A stretch of DNA of 11,461 bases, from positions 1 through 11,461 of the forward strand of contig JAAFIT010000034.1 in assembly GCA_013298745.1 (NCBI GenBank). The letters are read 5' to 3'. The position numbers and the translations under genes were made by a program. Positions 5,185-11,461 of this stretch are shown here, piece after piece. Position 1 is the first letter of the stretch, and each line of letters opens with the position of its first letter. This DNA is from Sphingomonadales bacterium (GTDB lineage Bacteria > Pseudomonadota > Alphaproteobacteria > Sphingomonadales > Sphingomonadaceae). A model generated the notes under the pieces. The model made no database searches. It saw only the letters and a program-made list of their open reading frames with translations, and was not told the origin of the DNA.

Positions 5185-5847
5185 TCAGATTTCAATCAGC
5201 CCATCCGGCAGCTCATTCACATCATCCGGCAACGGCGGAAAATGCACCGCCAGCACATCGCCGGCCAGCGCTACCGCCGCCACCACACCATCGGCGGGCT
5301 TGCCGGCCTTGATGCCATTTATCAGCGCCGAAATCGTCGTGCCCCAATGCTCGGGGGGCACCTTGGCGTAAATGCCCGAGTCGGCGACGACTTCGGCGAT
5401 ATGTTCAGGTTCGTCGATATAGATCAGTACGCCGGTGCGGCCCGTAGTGGCTTCCAGTCCGCGTGCCTTGAACTGGGTGAGCGCGGCGCGATGCACGCGG
5501 TCCCGGCGGAGGCCTGGCGGCGTGAACAGCCGGCCCAGCCCGGAAAACCACAGCGCCGCCAGCACCGCGACAAACACCAGTGCCTGAATGACTACCAGGC
5601 CCTCGAGGCCGCGGACTTCGCTGGCCGGGCCATCATTCCAGTCCCCGAACAGCGACGCCAGCGACCAACCGGCCAGCAACGCCGCCATCGGCACCGCCAG
5701 CGCCAGCAACGCCGCGACCGAAAGGCAGGTGGCGGGATAGCGATGGGGTTCGGACGAGACGATAACGACAATCTCACCGGCCGTGCGCGCTTCCGCCTCG
5801 GCGATGGCGGTTGAAACCCGGGCGCGGTCGCTATCGCTGAAAAGCAT
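5185..5847 (-). CDS. TPM-domain membrane protein with two transmembrane helices
   Basis: A 220-residue protein. The segment ARTAGEIVVIVSS (20-32) is the usual first strand of a TPM (formerly DUF477) domain. It is followed by two membrane helices (about 41-66 and 82-104). The remaining TPM part then comes, with RTGVLIYI (137-144), EHIAEVVAD (148-156) and a C-terminal acidic tail. The membrane hairpin thus sits inside the TPM domain. The role of such proteins is poorly known; they accompany LemA and YgcG-type proteins. Start: ATG at 5847 shares its A with the TGA of the upstream gene (TGATG), which indicates coupling. A longer reading of this frame upstream would be an arginine- and glycine-rich shadow of the neighbour's Gly-rich tail and is rejected. 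The stop codon is followed directly by structured repeat copy 2. Confidence 0.85.
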   Translation of the reverse strand: MLFSDSDRARVSTAIAEAEARTAGEIVVIVSSEPHRYPATCLSVAALLALAVPMAALLAGWSLASLFGDWNDGPASEVRGLEGLVVIQALVFVAVLAALWFSGLGRLFTPPGLRRDRVHRAALTQFKARGLEATTGRTGVLIYIDEPEHIAEVVADSGIYAKVPPEHWGTTISALINGIKAGKPADGVVAAVALAGDVLAVHFPPLPDDVNELPDGLIEI

Positions 5848-6641
5848 CACCAGCCCCCCGACGAGCCGCCGCCGCCAAAGCCGCCGCCGCCACCGCCGAA
5901 ACCACCGCCGCCGCCGCCCCAGCTGCCACCGCCGCCCATGCCAGGGCCCCAGATGATGACCGGACCGCTGCGGCGACCGCGCTTGCTGCGCGACACGGCA
6001 ATGACAATCCACAGGATGATGATGACCAGCCAGACAATCGTGGCAAAGCCGCTGCCGCCACTGCTGCGCTGTTGTTCCGCGGCTGCTGCATCGAGCGCGG
6101 CCTGCTGGCGCTGGTCAGTGGGCAGTTCGAGCAATTTGATCAGCGCGTCGGTGCCACCGGTGACGCCGCCGGCCATGTCGCCGGCCTTGAACGATGGGAC
6201 GATGTTGCGGCGGATGATCTGCGAGGTCAGCGCATCGGTCAGCACGCCTTCAAGGCCATAGCCGACCTCGATGCGGACCTTGCGTTCGTTGGGCGCGACG
6301 ATCAGCAGGGCGCCATTGTTGCTGCCTTTCTGGCCGATGCCCCAGGTGCGGCCGAGCTGATAGCCATATTCGTCGATTTCATAGCCCTGGAGATCGGGCA
6401 CGGTGGCGACGACGAGCTGGATGGTGGTGGCCTTTTCCAGCGCCGCCAGCTTGGCGTCGAGCCCGGCGCGTGTGTCGGCCGGCAGGATGCCCGCCGCATC
6501 GGTGACACGGCCATCGAGTTTGGGAAAGCTCGGCGCCGACCAGGCGGGCGCAGCGAGCGACAACACCAGCAGCAGCGTCGCCAGAATGAAGGCGACGAGA
6601 CTGAGGCGCTGGGTGGTGCGGTCGTGCCGCCCGCGGGTCAT
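5847..6641 (-). CDS. YgcG-type TPM-domain protein with glycine-rich C-terminus
   Basis: A 264-residue exported, membrane-anchored protein. It has a signal-like helix with cleavage expected after AWSA (about 33-36) and a TPM domain (about 45-170) with LDGRVTDAAGILP at its start, NNGALLIVAPNERKVRIEVG (108-127) as the core strand and GYGLEG (127-132). A membrane helix (200-217) and a tail of glycine with Phe, Trp and Ser (233-264) follow. This is the standard YgcG/Psb32-type architecture, with the TPM domain on the periplasmic side. Biochemical function is uncertain in bacteria; related plant and cyanobacterial proteins act in photosystem repair or have been reported as phosphatases. Start: ATG 6641 with GGAG 5 nt upstream is preferred over an in-frame GTG at 6665. 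It lies 52 nt behind lemA and overlaps the next TPM gene by 1 nt. The tail DNA (about 5850-5945) is a GGC-rich tandem-like stretch prone to length change. Confidence 0.92.
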   Translation of the reverse strand: MTRGRHDRTTQRLSLVAFILATLLLVLSLAAPAWSAPSFPKLDGRVTDAAGILPADTRAGLDAKLAALEKATTIQLVVATVPDLQGYEIDEYGYQLGRTWGIGQKGSNNGALLIVAPNERKVRIEVGYGLEGVLTDALTSQIIRRNIVPSFKAGDMAGGVTGGTDALIKLLELPTDQRQQAALDAAAAEQQRSSGGSGFATIVWLVIIILWIVIAVSRSKRGRRSGPVIIWGPGMGGGGSWGGGGGGFGGGGGGFGGGGSSGGW

Positions 6642-6693
6642 GGCAACTCCGGGTCCCGGCGGCACGCGGCCGCCGGGTGAGAAGGAAAGGATA

Positions 6694-7293
6694 TTAGAAC
6701 TTCACCGCAGGCGCGGTTTCGGCATTGGCCGACGTTGCCTTGAACGGCGCGATCGGCTGCGAGCCATAGATCACCTTGGCCGCGACCATCGACGGGAAGG
6801 TACGGATTTCGGTGTTATACGACTGCACCGCCTCGTTGTAATCACGGCGCGCCACGCTGATGCGGTTTTCGGTGCCTTCGATCTGCGACTGTAGCGACAG
6901 GAAATTCTCATTGGTCTTGAGATCGGGATAGGCCTCCTGAAGCTGGCGCAGCGGAACCAGTGCCGCACCTAGCCGCGCCTGTGCAGCGCCATAGGCCTCG
7001 ACCGCTGCCGGGTCGCGCAGCTGTTCGGGGGTAAGGGTGATCTTGTTAGCGCTGGCTCGCGCCTCGGTCACTTCGCGCAGCACCTTGCTTTCCTGGGCGG
7101 CAGCGCCCTTGACGCTTTCGACGAGGTTCGGAATCAAATCGGACCGGCGCTGATACTGGTTTTCGACGTCGCCCCATTTGGCCTTTACGGCCTCTTCCTT
7201 GGTGGGAATCGAATTGACGCCGCAGGCCGAAAGGCCAATCGCCAGACCGGCGATGACGCCGACCCGCATCAGGTTGCTTGCGATCCGCTGCAT
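6694..7293 (-). CDS. lemA: LemA family lipoprotein
   Basis: A 199-residue LemA-family protein, an envelope coiled-coil protein of unclear biochemical role. It has a lipoprotein signal with lipobox LSAC (Cys24), then the family-defining segment with [20 protein letters not shown] and LVESVKGAA, long helices and the conserved end with [15 protein letters not shown]. The frame is open further upstream to 7422, but only the ATG at 7293 puts the signal peptide at the N-terminus. It is preceded by AAGGGA at 9 nt spacing. An ATG at 7317 is a less likely alternative. It is the first gene of a lemA-TPM-TPM operon ending at the terminator at 5067-5089, and is divergent from mscL. Confidence 0.93.
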   Translation of the reverse strand: MQRIASNLMRVGVIAGLAIGLSACGVNSIPTKEEAVKAKWGDVENQYQRRSDLIPNLVESVKGAAAQESKVLREVTEARASANKITLTPEQLRDPAAVEAYGAAQARLGAALVPLRQLQEAYPDLKTNENFLSLQSQIEGTENRISVARRDYNEAVQSYNTEIRTFPSMVAAKVIYGSQPIAPFKATSANAETAPAVKF

Positions 7294-7436
7294 GCTTCCG
7301 TGTCCCTTCAAATCCATCGGCGACGGCACAATTGCCAGATTCCGGCTTTTGTACCGGGGCCGCTCATGCCAGAACCATGTCGCAAACCCGGTGTATAGAT
7401 AGTAAGATTCTGAGCGTTTCAATAGGGGGCCATCGC
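7294..7436. promoter_or_regulatory. Divergent promoter region of lemA and mscL
   Basis: The region contains a marked AT-rich island (about 7388-7425) in otherwise GC-rich DNA. On the minus strand TTGAAA (7422-7417) is followed by TATACA (7397-7392) with a long 19-nt spacer, or by less good hexamers at better spacing. On the plus strand TATAGA (7394-7399) and TAAGAT (7403-7408) are possible -10 boxes without a good -35. The location between two divergent genes is the main support. Confidence 0.4.
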
Positions 7437-7877
7437 ATGTTTCAAGAGTTCAAGACCTTCATCGCCCGCGGCAATGTCCTCGATCTCGCTGTTGCCGTCA
7501 TCATCGGCGCGGCGTTCGGCAAGATCGTGTCATCGGTAACCGATGATCTGATCATGCCGGTGATCGGCGCCATCACTGGCGGTGTCGATTTTTCCAGCCA
7601 TTTCATCGTGCTCGGCAGCATCCCTGAAAGCTACAAGGGCGCCGTCACCGATTATGCGGCGCTGAAGGCCGCCGGCGTACCGATGATCGGCTTCGGCAGC
7701 TTCATTACCGCCGTCATCAACTTCCTGATCATCGCCTTCATCATCTTCCTCGTCGTCCGTGCCGCCAACAAGCTGATGAAGCCCGCCGAAGCCCCCCCGG
7801 CCGCGCCGCCGGCGCCTACGCCGAGCGAAGTGTTGCTTGCCGAAATTCGTGACGAACTGCGGGCCGGCAAGCGTTGA
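7437..7877 (+). CDS. mscL: Large-conductance mechanosensitive channel
   Basis: A 146-residue pore-forming inner-membrane channel that opens under membrane tension and releases solutes during hypo-osmotic shock. The N-terminus [20 protein letters not shown] and TM1 (about 14-44, with [20 protein letters not shown]) are highly characteristic. The periplasmic loop carries YAALKAAG, and TM2 follows (about 86-112). The C-terminal part has a Pro/Ala-rich linker (118-129) and the helix [10 protein letters not shown] (132-141) of the cytoplasmic bundle. Length fits the family. ATG 7437 has a GGGGG stretch 7 nt upstream; reading further upstream would add an unrelated extension. Its stop overlaps the TTG start of the next gene, so it heads a four-gene envelope operon. 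Confidence 0.97.
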   Translation: MFQEFKTFIARGNVLDLAVAVIIGAAFGKIVSSVTDDLIMPVIGAITGGVDFSSHFIVLGSIPESYKGAVTDYAALKAAGVPMIGFGSFITAVINFLIIAFIIFLVVRAANKLMKPAEAPPAAPPAPTPSEVLLAEIRDELRAGKR

Positions 7878-8692
7878 ACGAAGGCGCCGCCCTGCTTGAT
7901 GGCGCCTCGCTCTGGGGCATTGCTGCCGTGCTGGGGGCGATGTTCTGGCTGTCGTCGGAACTCGGCTTCATGGCCCATCGCCGCTTTGGCCGCAGCGGTG
8001 CCGCCAACGAGGCGAATGACGAAACCCAGGTGCTGGCGACGGCGTTGCTGCTGCTGGCGCTGTTGCTTGGCTTCACCTTTTCGATGGCGCTGGCGCGTCA
8101 TGATGCCCGGCGCGCCGAAGTCATCAAGGAGGCCAATGATATCGGCACGGCCTGGTTGCGCGCCGGCCTTGTGGAAACACCTGCCGGCAAGGCGTTGCAG
8201 GGCCGGCTGGGCGTTTATGCCGCCACCCGCGTCGCCAAGGCAGAGGCGCATGACGACGCCGATGATGATCGCCGCGCCGACGAGGTGATGCGCAGCAAGG
8301 GCACCGCCTTGCGCCGCGAGATCTGGGACCTGACGGCCGCTGCAACGCTGCCCGACCGCTCGACGGCGCAATCGGCGGCGCTCGTCGCCGCTGTCAATGC
8401 AGTGATCGATACGGCAACGACGCGGGAAGCCGCCATCGATGCGCGGGTGCCGTCCGAAGTCATCATCCTGCTGATCGTCTATGCCTGTGTCTCGGCATTC
8501 CTGATCGGCTATGTGCTCGGCGCCTATCGCAGCCGGCACCGGCTGGCGACGGGGGTGCTGTTCGTGCTGCTCGCCATGACCATCGTGCTCATCATCGATC
8601 TTGATCGGCCGCAGAATGGCTCGATCCGGGTCAGCCAGAAGGCCATGCTCGGTCTGGTGGCTGATATCGGCCCCAAACCGGGCGCGCGCTGA
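7874..8692 (+). CDS. DUF4239 (bestrophin-like) membrane protein
   Basis: A 272-residue inner-membrane protein of unknown function. Four membrane helices are predicted by eye: about 11-32, 52-74, 194-217 and 223-243, with a large soluble helical region between the second and third. [15 protein letters not shown] (66-80), [14 protein letters not shown] (86-99) and [12 protein letters not shown] (244-255) match the pattern I know for DUF4239/bestrophin-like proteins. The start is a TTG at 7874 that overlaps the mscL stop (TTGA). The next in-frame ATG, at codon 23, would remove half of the first helix, so the TTG is preferred although no good ribosome binding site precedes it; coupling to mscL would compensate. 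It overlaps the next gene by 1 nt (TGATG). Ion-channel activity is possible by family resemblance but not shown. Confidence 0.8.
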   Translation: MNEGAALLDGASLWGIAAVLGAMFWLSSELGFMAHRRFGRSGAANEANDETQVLATALLLLALLLGFTFSMALARHDARRAEVIKEANDIGTAWLRAGLVETPAGKALQGRLGVYAATRVAKAEAHDDADDDRRADEVMRSKGTALRREIWDLTAAATLPDRSTAQSAALVAAVNAVIDTATTREAAIDARVPSEVIILLIVYACVSAFLIGYVLGAYRSRHRLATGVLFVLLAMTIVLIIDLDRPQNGSIRVSQKAMLGLVADIGPKPGAR

Positions 8693-9258
8693 TGCGGCGG
8701 CTGGTGTTGGCGGCGCTGGCGCTCGCTATGCTGGCGGCAGCGCCCGCGCCGCAGTTGAGCCTGTTTGCCGAACGCTTCTATCGCGGCGAGGCGCAGGTCT
8801 TCACCGCCGACCAACCGCGCCTTCAAACACCGCTGAAGCCGCAGAGCCTCAAGATCAGCGGCCGCTGGGAAATCTGCAGCGACGATGATTTCGAAGGCCG
8901 TTGCGTCGAGATCGACCGCGATTACCCCGTCGAAGCCGGGCTGGGCGAAGGCTTTACCGTTCGCTCGCTGCGCCAACTGGCGCCAGGGCAGGGCGCCGGC
9001 AAGCCCACCGCCGGCGTGCAACCGGGTGGCACCAGCATCGCCGGCGTTGCCTCGCGCTATTGGCCGGCGCCGACCTATGGCAAGGAACGCATACTCGCCT
9101 GTCCAAACAACAAGGCCAATTTCAACTGCGCGCACGATACCGCCGAGGACATGTGCCGCCGTGCCGGTTATCGGGTCGTTCGCTATTGGCAGTTGCAGAC
9201 GGTAGAGGGGCGGGTCTATCTGGCAGATATTCTCTGCACGAGGAGTGATGACCAATGA
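8692..9258 (+). CDS. Secreted beta/gamma-crystallin-like protein with Cys-containing C-terminal domain
   Basis: A 188-residue exported protein with a signal peptide at about 1-20 (RRLVLAALALAMLAAAPA). Residues about 23-96 look like one beta/gamma-crystallin Greek-key domain: LFAERFYRGEAQVF in the first motif, then GRWEICSDDDFEGRCVEI and the DYPVEAGLGEGF turn in the second. The usual N/D-N/D-x-x-S/T-S calcium sites are not evident. A linker rich in Gly, Pro and Thr (97-118) leads to a C-terminal region (about 120-184) with four cysteines (137, 146, 155, 182) and the aromatic pattern RYW...YG...VVRYW. I do not recognise this second domain; two disulfides are plausible in the periplasm. The start overlaps the previous stop (TGATG) and the stop overlaps the next start (ATGA). 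Crystallin folds are used for stress-resistant or inhibitor proteins; no specific role is claimed. Confidence 0.75.
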   Translation: MRRLVLAALALAMLAAAPAPQLSLFAERFYRGEAQVFTADQPRLQTPLKPQSLKISGRWEICSDDDFEGRCVEIDRDYPVEAGLGEGFTVRSLRQLAPGQGAGKPTAGVQPGGTSIAGVASRYWPAPTYGKERILACPNNKANFNCAHDTAEDMCRRAGYRVVRYWQLQTVEGRVYLADILCTRSDDQ

Positions 9259-9704
9259 TGAAGCGGGCTGTGTTGTTGGGGGTCGGGCTTCTCGCCCTGT
9301 CGGGTTGTGCCAAGGAGGCGGCATTGGTGAAGGGTGATCTCCCCGCGCTCGGCGGCAGCCTTGAAGGCGGCCCCTGGCTGGTCGAGGATATCAATGGCGG
9401 CGGCGTGCCCGATGGCGTGCGTGTCGATGCCACCTTCGAACCCGGCGATCACGATACCAGCGTCGTCTTCGGCGCCAGCGGTTGCAACCGTTATCGCGGC
9501 GGCTGGAAGCAGACGGGCGCGACGGTCAAGTTCGGACCCCTGGCCGGCACGATGATGATGTGCGAGCCGGCCAAGATGGACACCGAAAGCAAGTTCCTGA
9601 AGACCATGGAAGCGGTGACCACCGTCAGCTTCGACAGCACCGGCGCAGCATTGTTGAAGGCCCCTGACGGCCGCGCCATCAAGCTGCGCCGCGAGAATAA
9701 ATAA
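9255..9704 (+). CDS. META/HslJ-domain lipoprotein
   Basis: A 149-residue lipoprotein: signal peptide with lipobox LSGC (Cys18), then a META domain (about 38-147). The domain is recognised by WLVEDINGGGV (41-51), the core motif SGCNRYRGGW (75-84), LAGTMMMCEP (96-105) and a C-terminal LRRENK end. HslJ-type META proteins are small heat-shock-inducible outer-membrane or periplasmic proteins linked to stress and drug tolerance. ATG 9255 has AGGAG at 9241-9245, 9 nt upstream, and overlaps the previous gene by ATGA; the neighbouring ATG 9258 is further from the site. It is the last gene of the mscL operon and runs convergently toward cysA with 15 nt between stop codons. Confidence 0.88.
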   Translation: MMKRAVLLGVGLLALSGCAKEAALVKGDLPALGGSLEGGPWLVEDINGGGVPDGVRVDATFEPGDHDTSVVFGASGCNRYRGGWKQTGATVKFGPLAGTMMMCEPAKMDTESKFLKTMEAVTTVSFDSTGAALLKAPDGRAIKLRRENK

Positions 9705-9722
9705 GGGCGGAACGGGCCCTTA
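9702..9722 (-). terminator. Short hairpin spanning two convergent stop codons
   Basis: TAAGGGC (9702-9708), a 7-nt loop, GCCCTTA (9716-9722): a 7-bp inverted repeat whose ends are the TAA stops of the META gene and, on the other strand, of cysA. On the minus strand it is followed by a T-rich stretch (TTTATTC), so it could terminate the cys operon. On the plus strand the following bases are GC-rich, so termination there would need another factor. Confidence 0.45.
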
Positions 9723-10760
9723 CCCCGCCGGGTACGCCCGCACCGCCGTCGGCACCAGCACCAGCGCCGCGCCGGGGGCCAGGCCTGCCGGCGGATCGGC
9801 GATGCTGGCTTCGATGATCTGGCCATCGGCCCGGATCGTTTCGAGCGCTGCCGCGGCGCCGGTGCGCTGGATGCGGCGCAGCGTCACGGCCAGCCCCGGG
9901 GCGCCGGCAGCGGCCAGCGTGAATTCATGCGGACGGATGAAGCCGGTGGCCGGCCCATCGCCGAGTGGCGGCGCCGCATTGGGCAGCAGCACGCCGCCGA
10001 CATCAATGCGCCCGCTCGTCGCCAGGCAGTCGATTCGATTGGCACCGCCCAGAAAATCGCAGACAAACGCCGTCGCCGGGCGGTTCCACACCACCTCCGG
10101 CGTATCGACCTGTTCGATGACGCCATGGTTCATCACCACGACGCGATCGGCAAGATCGAGCGCCTCTTCCTGGTCGTGGGTGACGAACACTGACGTCAGG
10201 CCCATACGGTCATGCACATCGCGCAGCCAGCGGCGCAGGTCCTTGCGCACCTTGGCATCGAGCGCCCCAAAGGGTTCATCAAGCAGCAGGATGCGCGGCT
10301 CGACCGCCAGCGCACGTGCCAGGGCAACGCGCTGGCGCTGGCCGCCGGAAAGCTGCGCCGGGAACCGGTTGCCGAGGTGCGACAACTGGACAAGATCGAG
10401 CAGTTCGGTGACGCGCCGGGCAATCTCGGCCGGCGCCGGGCGGCTGGCGCGCGGCCGCACGGTCAGTCCGAAGCCGACATTTTCGGCGACGCTCATATGG
10501 CGGAACAGCGCGTAATGCTGAAAGACAAAGCCGACCCGCCGCTCGCGCGCGCCGGTGTCGGACATGTCCTCGCCGGCAATCGCGACCCGGCCACTGTCCG
10601 GAAATTCCAGCCCGGCAAGGACGCGGAGCAAGGTCGTCTTGCCCGATCCCGAGGGGCCGAGCAGTGCGAGAAACTCGCCATCGCGGGCATCGAGGCTGAC
10701 ATTGTCGAGCGCGGTGAACGCCCCGAACCGCTTGGTCACGCCTTGGGCTGACAGGCTCAA
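9720..10760 (-). CDS. cysA: Sulfate/thiosulfate ABC transporter ATP-binding protein
   Basis: The ATPase of the sulfate/thiosulfate importer, 346 residues. Walker [10 protein letters not shown] (35-43), Q-loop FQHYALF (80-86), signature LSGGQ (137-141), Walker B ILLLDEP (157-163) and switch His in VTHDQEEAL (193-201) are all intact. The C-terminal 110 residues form the TOBE-type regulatory part usual in CysA and related importers. Specificity comes mainly from the adjacent cysW. The start is taken as TTG 10760, overlapping the cysW stop (TTGA) and preceded by GGGGAG at 6 nt spacing. An ATG at 10796 would add 12 residues overlapping cysW and lacks an equally good site. A maltose-type ATPase would look similar in isolation, so the assignment depends on context and the [17 protein letters not shown] start. 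Confidence 0.93.
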   Translation of the reverse strand: MSLSAQGVTKRFGAFTALDNVSLDARDGEFLALLGPSGSGKTTLLRVLAGLEFPDSGRVAIAGEDMSDTGARERRVGFVFQHYALFRHMSVAENVGFGLTVRPRASRPAPAEIARRVTELLDLVQLSHLGNRFPAQLSGGQRQRVALARALAVEPRILLLDEPFGALDAKVRKDLRRWLRDVHDRMGLTSVFVTHDQEEALDLADRVVVMNHGVIEQVDTPEVVWNRPATAFVCDFLGGANRIDCLATSGRIDVGGVLLPNAAPPLGDGPATGFIRPHEFTLAAAGAPGLAVTLRRIQRTGAAAALETIRADGQIIEASIADPPAGLAPGAALVLVPTAVRAYPAG

Positions 10761-11461
10761 AATACTCTCCCCGCCAATTGCCCGGCATGGCGCCATTCGA
10801 GCAGCGATTTGATCACCAAAGTCACCAGCGCCAGACCGGCGAGTAGCGAGGCGACGGCAAAGGCAGCGACGAAGTTATACTCGTTATAGAGGATTTCGAT
10901 GTGGAGCGGCAGCGTGTTGGTGCGGCCGCGGATATGACCGGACACCACCGACACGGCGCCGAACTCGCCCATGGCGCGGGCGTTGCACAGCAGCACGCCA
11001 TAAAGCAGCCCCCAGCGGATATTGGGCAATGTCACCTTCATGAAGGTCGCCAGCGGCGAGGCGCCGAGCGACAGCGCCGCCTCTTCCTCCTCGCGGCCCT
11101 GTTCTTCCATCAGCGGGATCAGTTCGCGTGCGACGAAGGGGAAGGTGACGAACAGCGTCGCAAGCACGATGCCCGGCACGGCGAAGATGATCTGCACATC
11201 ATGGGCGCGCAGCCACGGGCCGAACCATCCCTCGGCGCCGAACACCAGCACGAAGATCAACCCGGAGACAACGGGGGAGACCGAGAATGGCAGGTCGATC
11301 AGCGTCACCAGAAACGATCGGCCGCGAAAATCGAACTTGGCAATCGCCCAGCTGGCGGCAAGGCCGAAGCCGATGTTGATCGGCACGGCGATTGCCGCGA
11401 TAGTGAGCGTCAGTTTAAGTGCCGCCCGGGCATCGGGATCAGCGATCGCCGCCGCATAGAC
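10757..11461 (-). CDS. cysW: Sulfate ABC transporter permease, 5' end beyond window
   Basis: Inner-membrane permease subunit of the sulfate/thiosulfate importer. The frame is open from the window edge (first visible codon GTC) to the TGA at 10757, giving 234 residues; about 50 N-terminal residues with the first helix are missing. The visible start [20 protein letters not shown] and the segment [13 protein letters not shown] (here [13 protein letters not shown]) are typical of CysW. The cytoplasmic EAA loop that contacts CysA reads [41 protein letters not shown] and [13 protein letters not shown] are strongly conserved CysW segments. A GTG at 11386 could be mistaken for a start but is internal. 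It overlaps the TTG start of cysA by 4 nt. Confidence 0.93.
   Translation of the reverse strand, partial: VYAAAIADPDARAALKLTLTIAAIAVPINIGFGLAASWAIAKFDFRGRSFLVTLIDLPFSVSPVVSGLIFVLVFGAEGWFGPWLRAHDVQIIFAVPGIVLATLFVTFPFVARELIPLMEEQGREEEEAALSLGASPLATFMKVTLPNIRWGLLYGVLLCNARAMGEFGAVSVVSGHIRGRTNTLPLHIEILYNEYNFVAAFAVASLLAGLALVTLVIKSLLEWRHAGQLAGRVF

Noticed and set aside
4700..5371. A 223-codon plus-strand frame running through the repeat pair.
   Set aside because: It begins inside the LuxR-type gene in another frame, crosses both hairpin elements and ends inside the TPM gene; low-complexity composition and no ribosome binding site.
5850..5945. GGC-rich tandem-like DNA that could be taken for a microsatellite or CRISPR-like repeat.
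   Set aside because: It encodes the Gly/Phe/Trp tail of the YgcG-type protein, a normal feature of that family; no spacers or regular repeat unit.
5848..6012. N-terminal extension of the second TPM protein up to 6012.
   Set aside because: The extra 55 residues are the out-of-frame reading of the Gly-rich tail of the upstream gene (Arg/Trp/Gly only); the TGATG junction gives a normal start.
7294..7422. Upstream extension of LemA to 7422.
   Set aside because: It would place 43 unrelated residues before the lipoprotein signal peptide; the ATG at 7293 has its own ribosome binding site.

Overview
The window is a gene-dense piece of a high-GC chromosome (roughly 60-65 % G+C by eye). It most likely comes from an alphaproteobacterium of the sphingomonad type. 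That placement is an inference from the compact overlapping genes, the lipoprotein form of LemA beside TPM proteins, a possible EcfG-type promoter and a CoA-linked catabolic operon typical of such genomes. No 16S or other direct taxonomic marker is present.

Layout. (A) 1-3748, minus strand: a catabolic operon read from 3748 downwards. It encodes a limonene-epoxide-hydrolase-like protein, an acyl-CoA dehydrogenase with degenerate cofactor and active-site motifs, a DUF35 OB-fold protein without zinc ligands, a SCP-x/Ltp-type thiolase-fold enzyme lacking the standard thiolase His and second Cys, and a second acyl-CoA dehydrogenase cut by the window edge. The set (two unlike acyl-CoA dehydrogenases, DUF35, Ltp2-like enzyme) resembles the side-chain-removal part of steroid/bile-acid degradation operons such as the mycobacterial igr operon, in which a heteromeric dehydrogenase is followed by hydration and a retro-aldol step. 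(B) 3749-4133: an intergenic region with a 26-codon membrane-peptide gene behind a strong ribosome binding site and a plausible EcfG-type promoter. (C) 4134-4904, plus: a LuxR-family regulator. (D) 4905-5184: no gene. It holds two head-to-head copies of a structured repeat, one per strand, each running from the stop codon of a convergent gene to a terminator-like hairpin. (E) 5185-7293, minus: lemA followed by two TPM-domain membrane proteins. (F) 7437-9704, plus: mscL, a DUF4239-like membrane protein, a secreted beta/gamma-crystallin-like protein and a META-domain lipoprotein, linked by overlapping stop and start codons. (G) 9720-11461, minus: the end of a sulfate/thiosulfate ABC importer operon, cysW (5' end outside the window) then cysA.

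How the genes work together. Block A probably opens and shortens a branched or cyclic acyl-CoA side chain. The hydratase expected between dehydrogenation and retro-aldol cleavage is not in the window. Blocks E and F are divergent from one promoter region (7294-7436), and both consist of envelope proteins, which suggests a joint envelope/osmotic-stress function. Block G supplies sulfur.

The most unusual item is the pair of repeats in D. Over 87 nt the two copies align without a gap, with three hairpins of the same lengths and spacings. Seven base pairs differ by compensatory changes, five of them consecutive in the middle hairpin, while the linkers between hairpins are nearly identical. This points to a conserved RNA (or single-stranded DNA) fold that I cannot assign to a known family.
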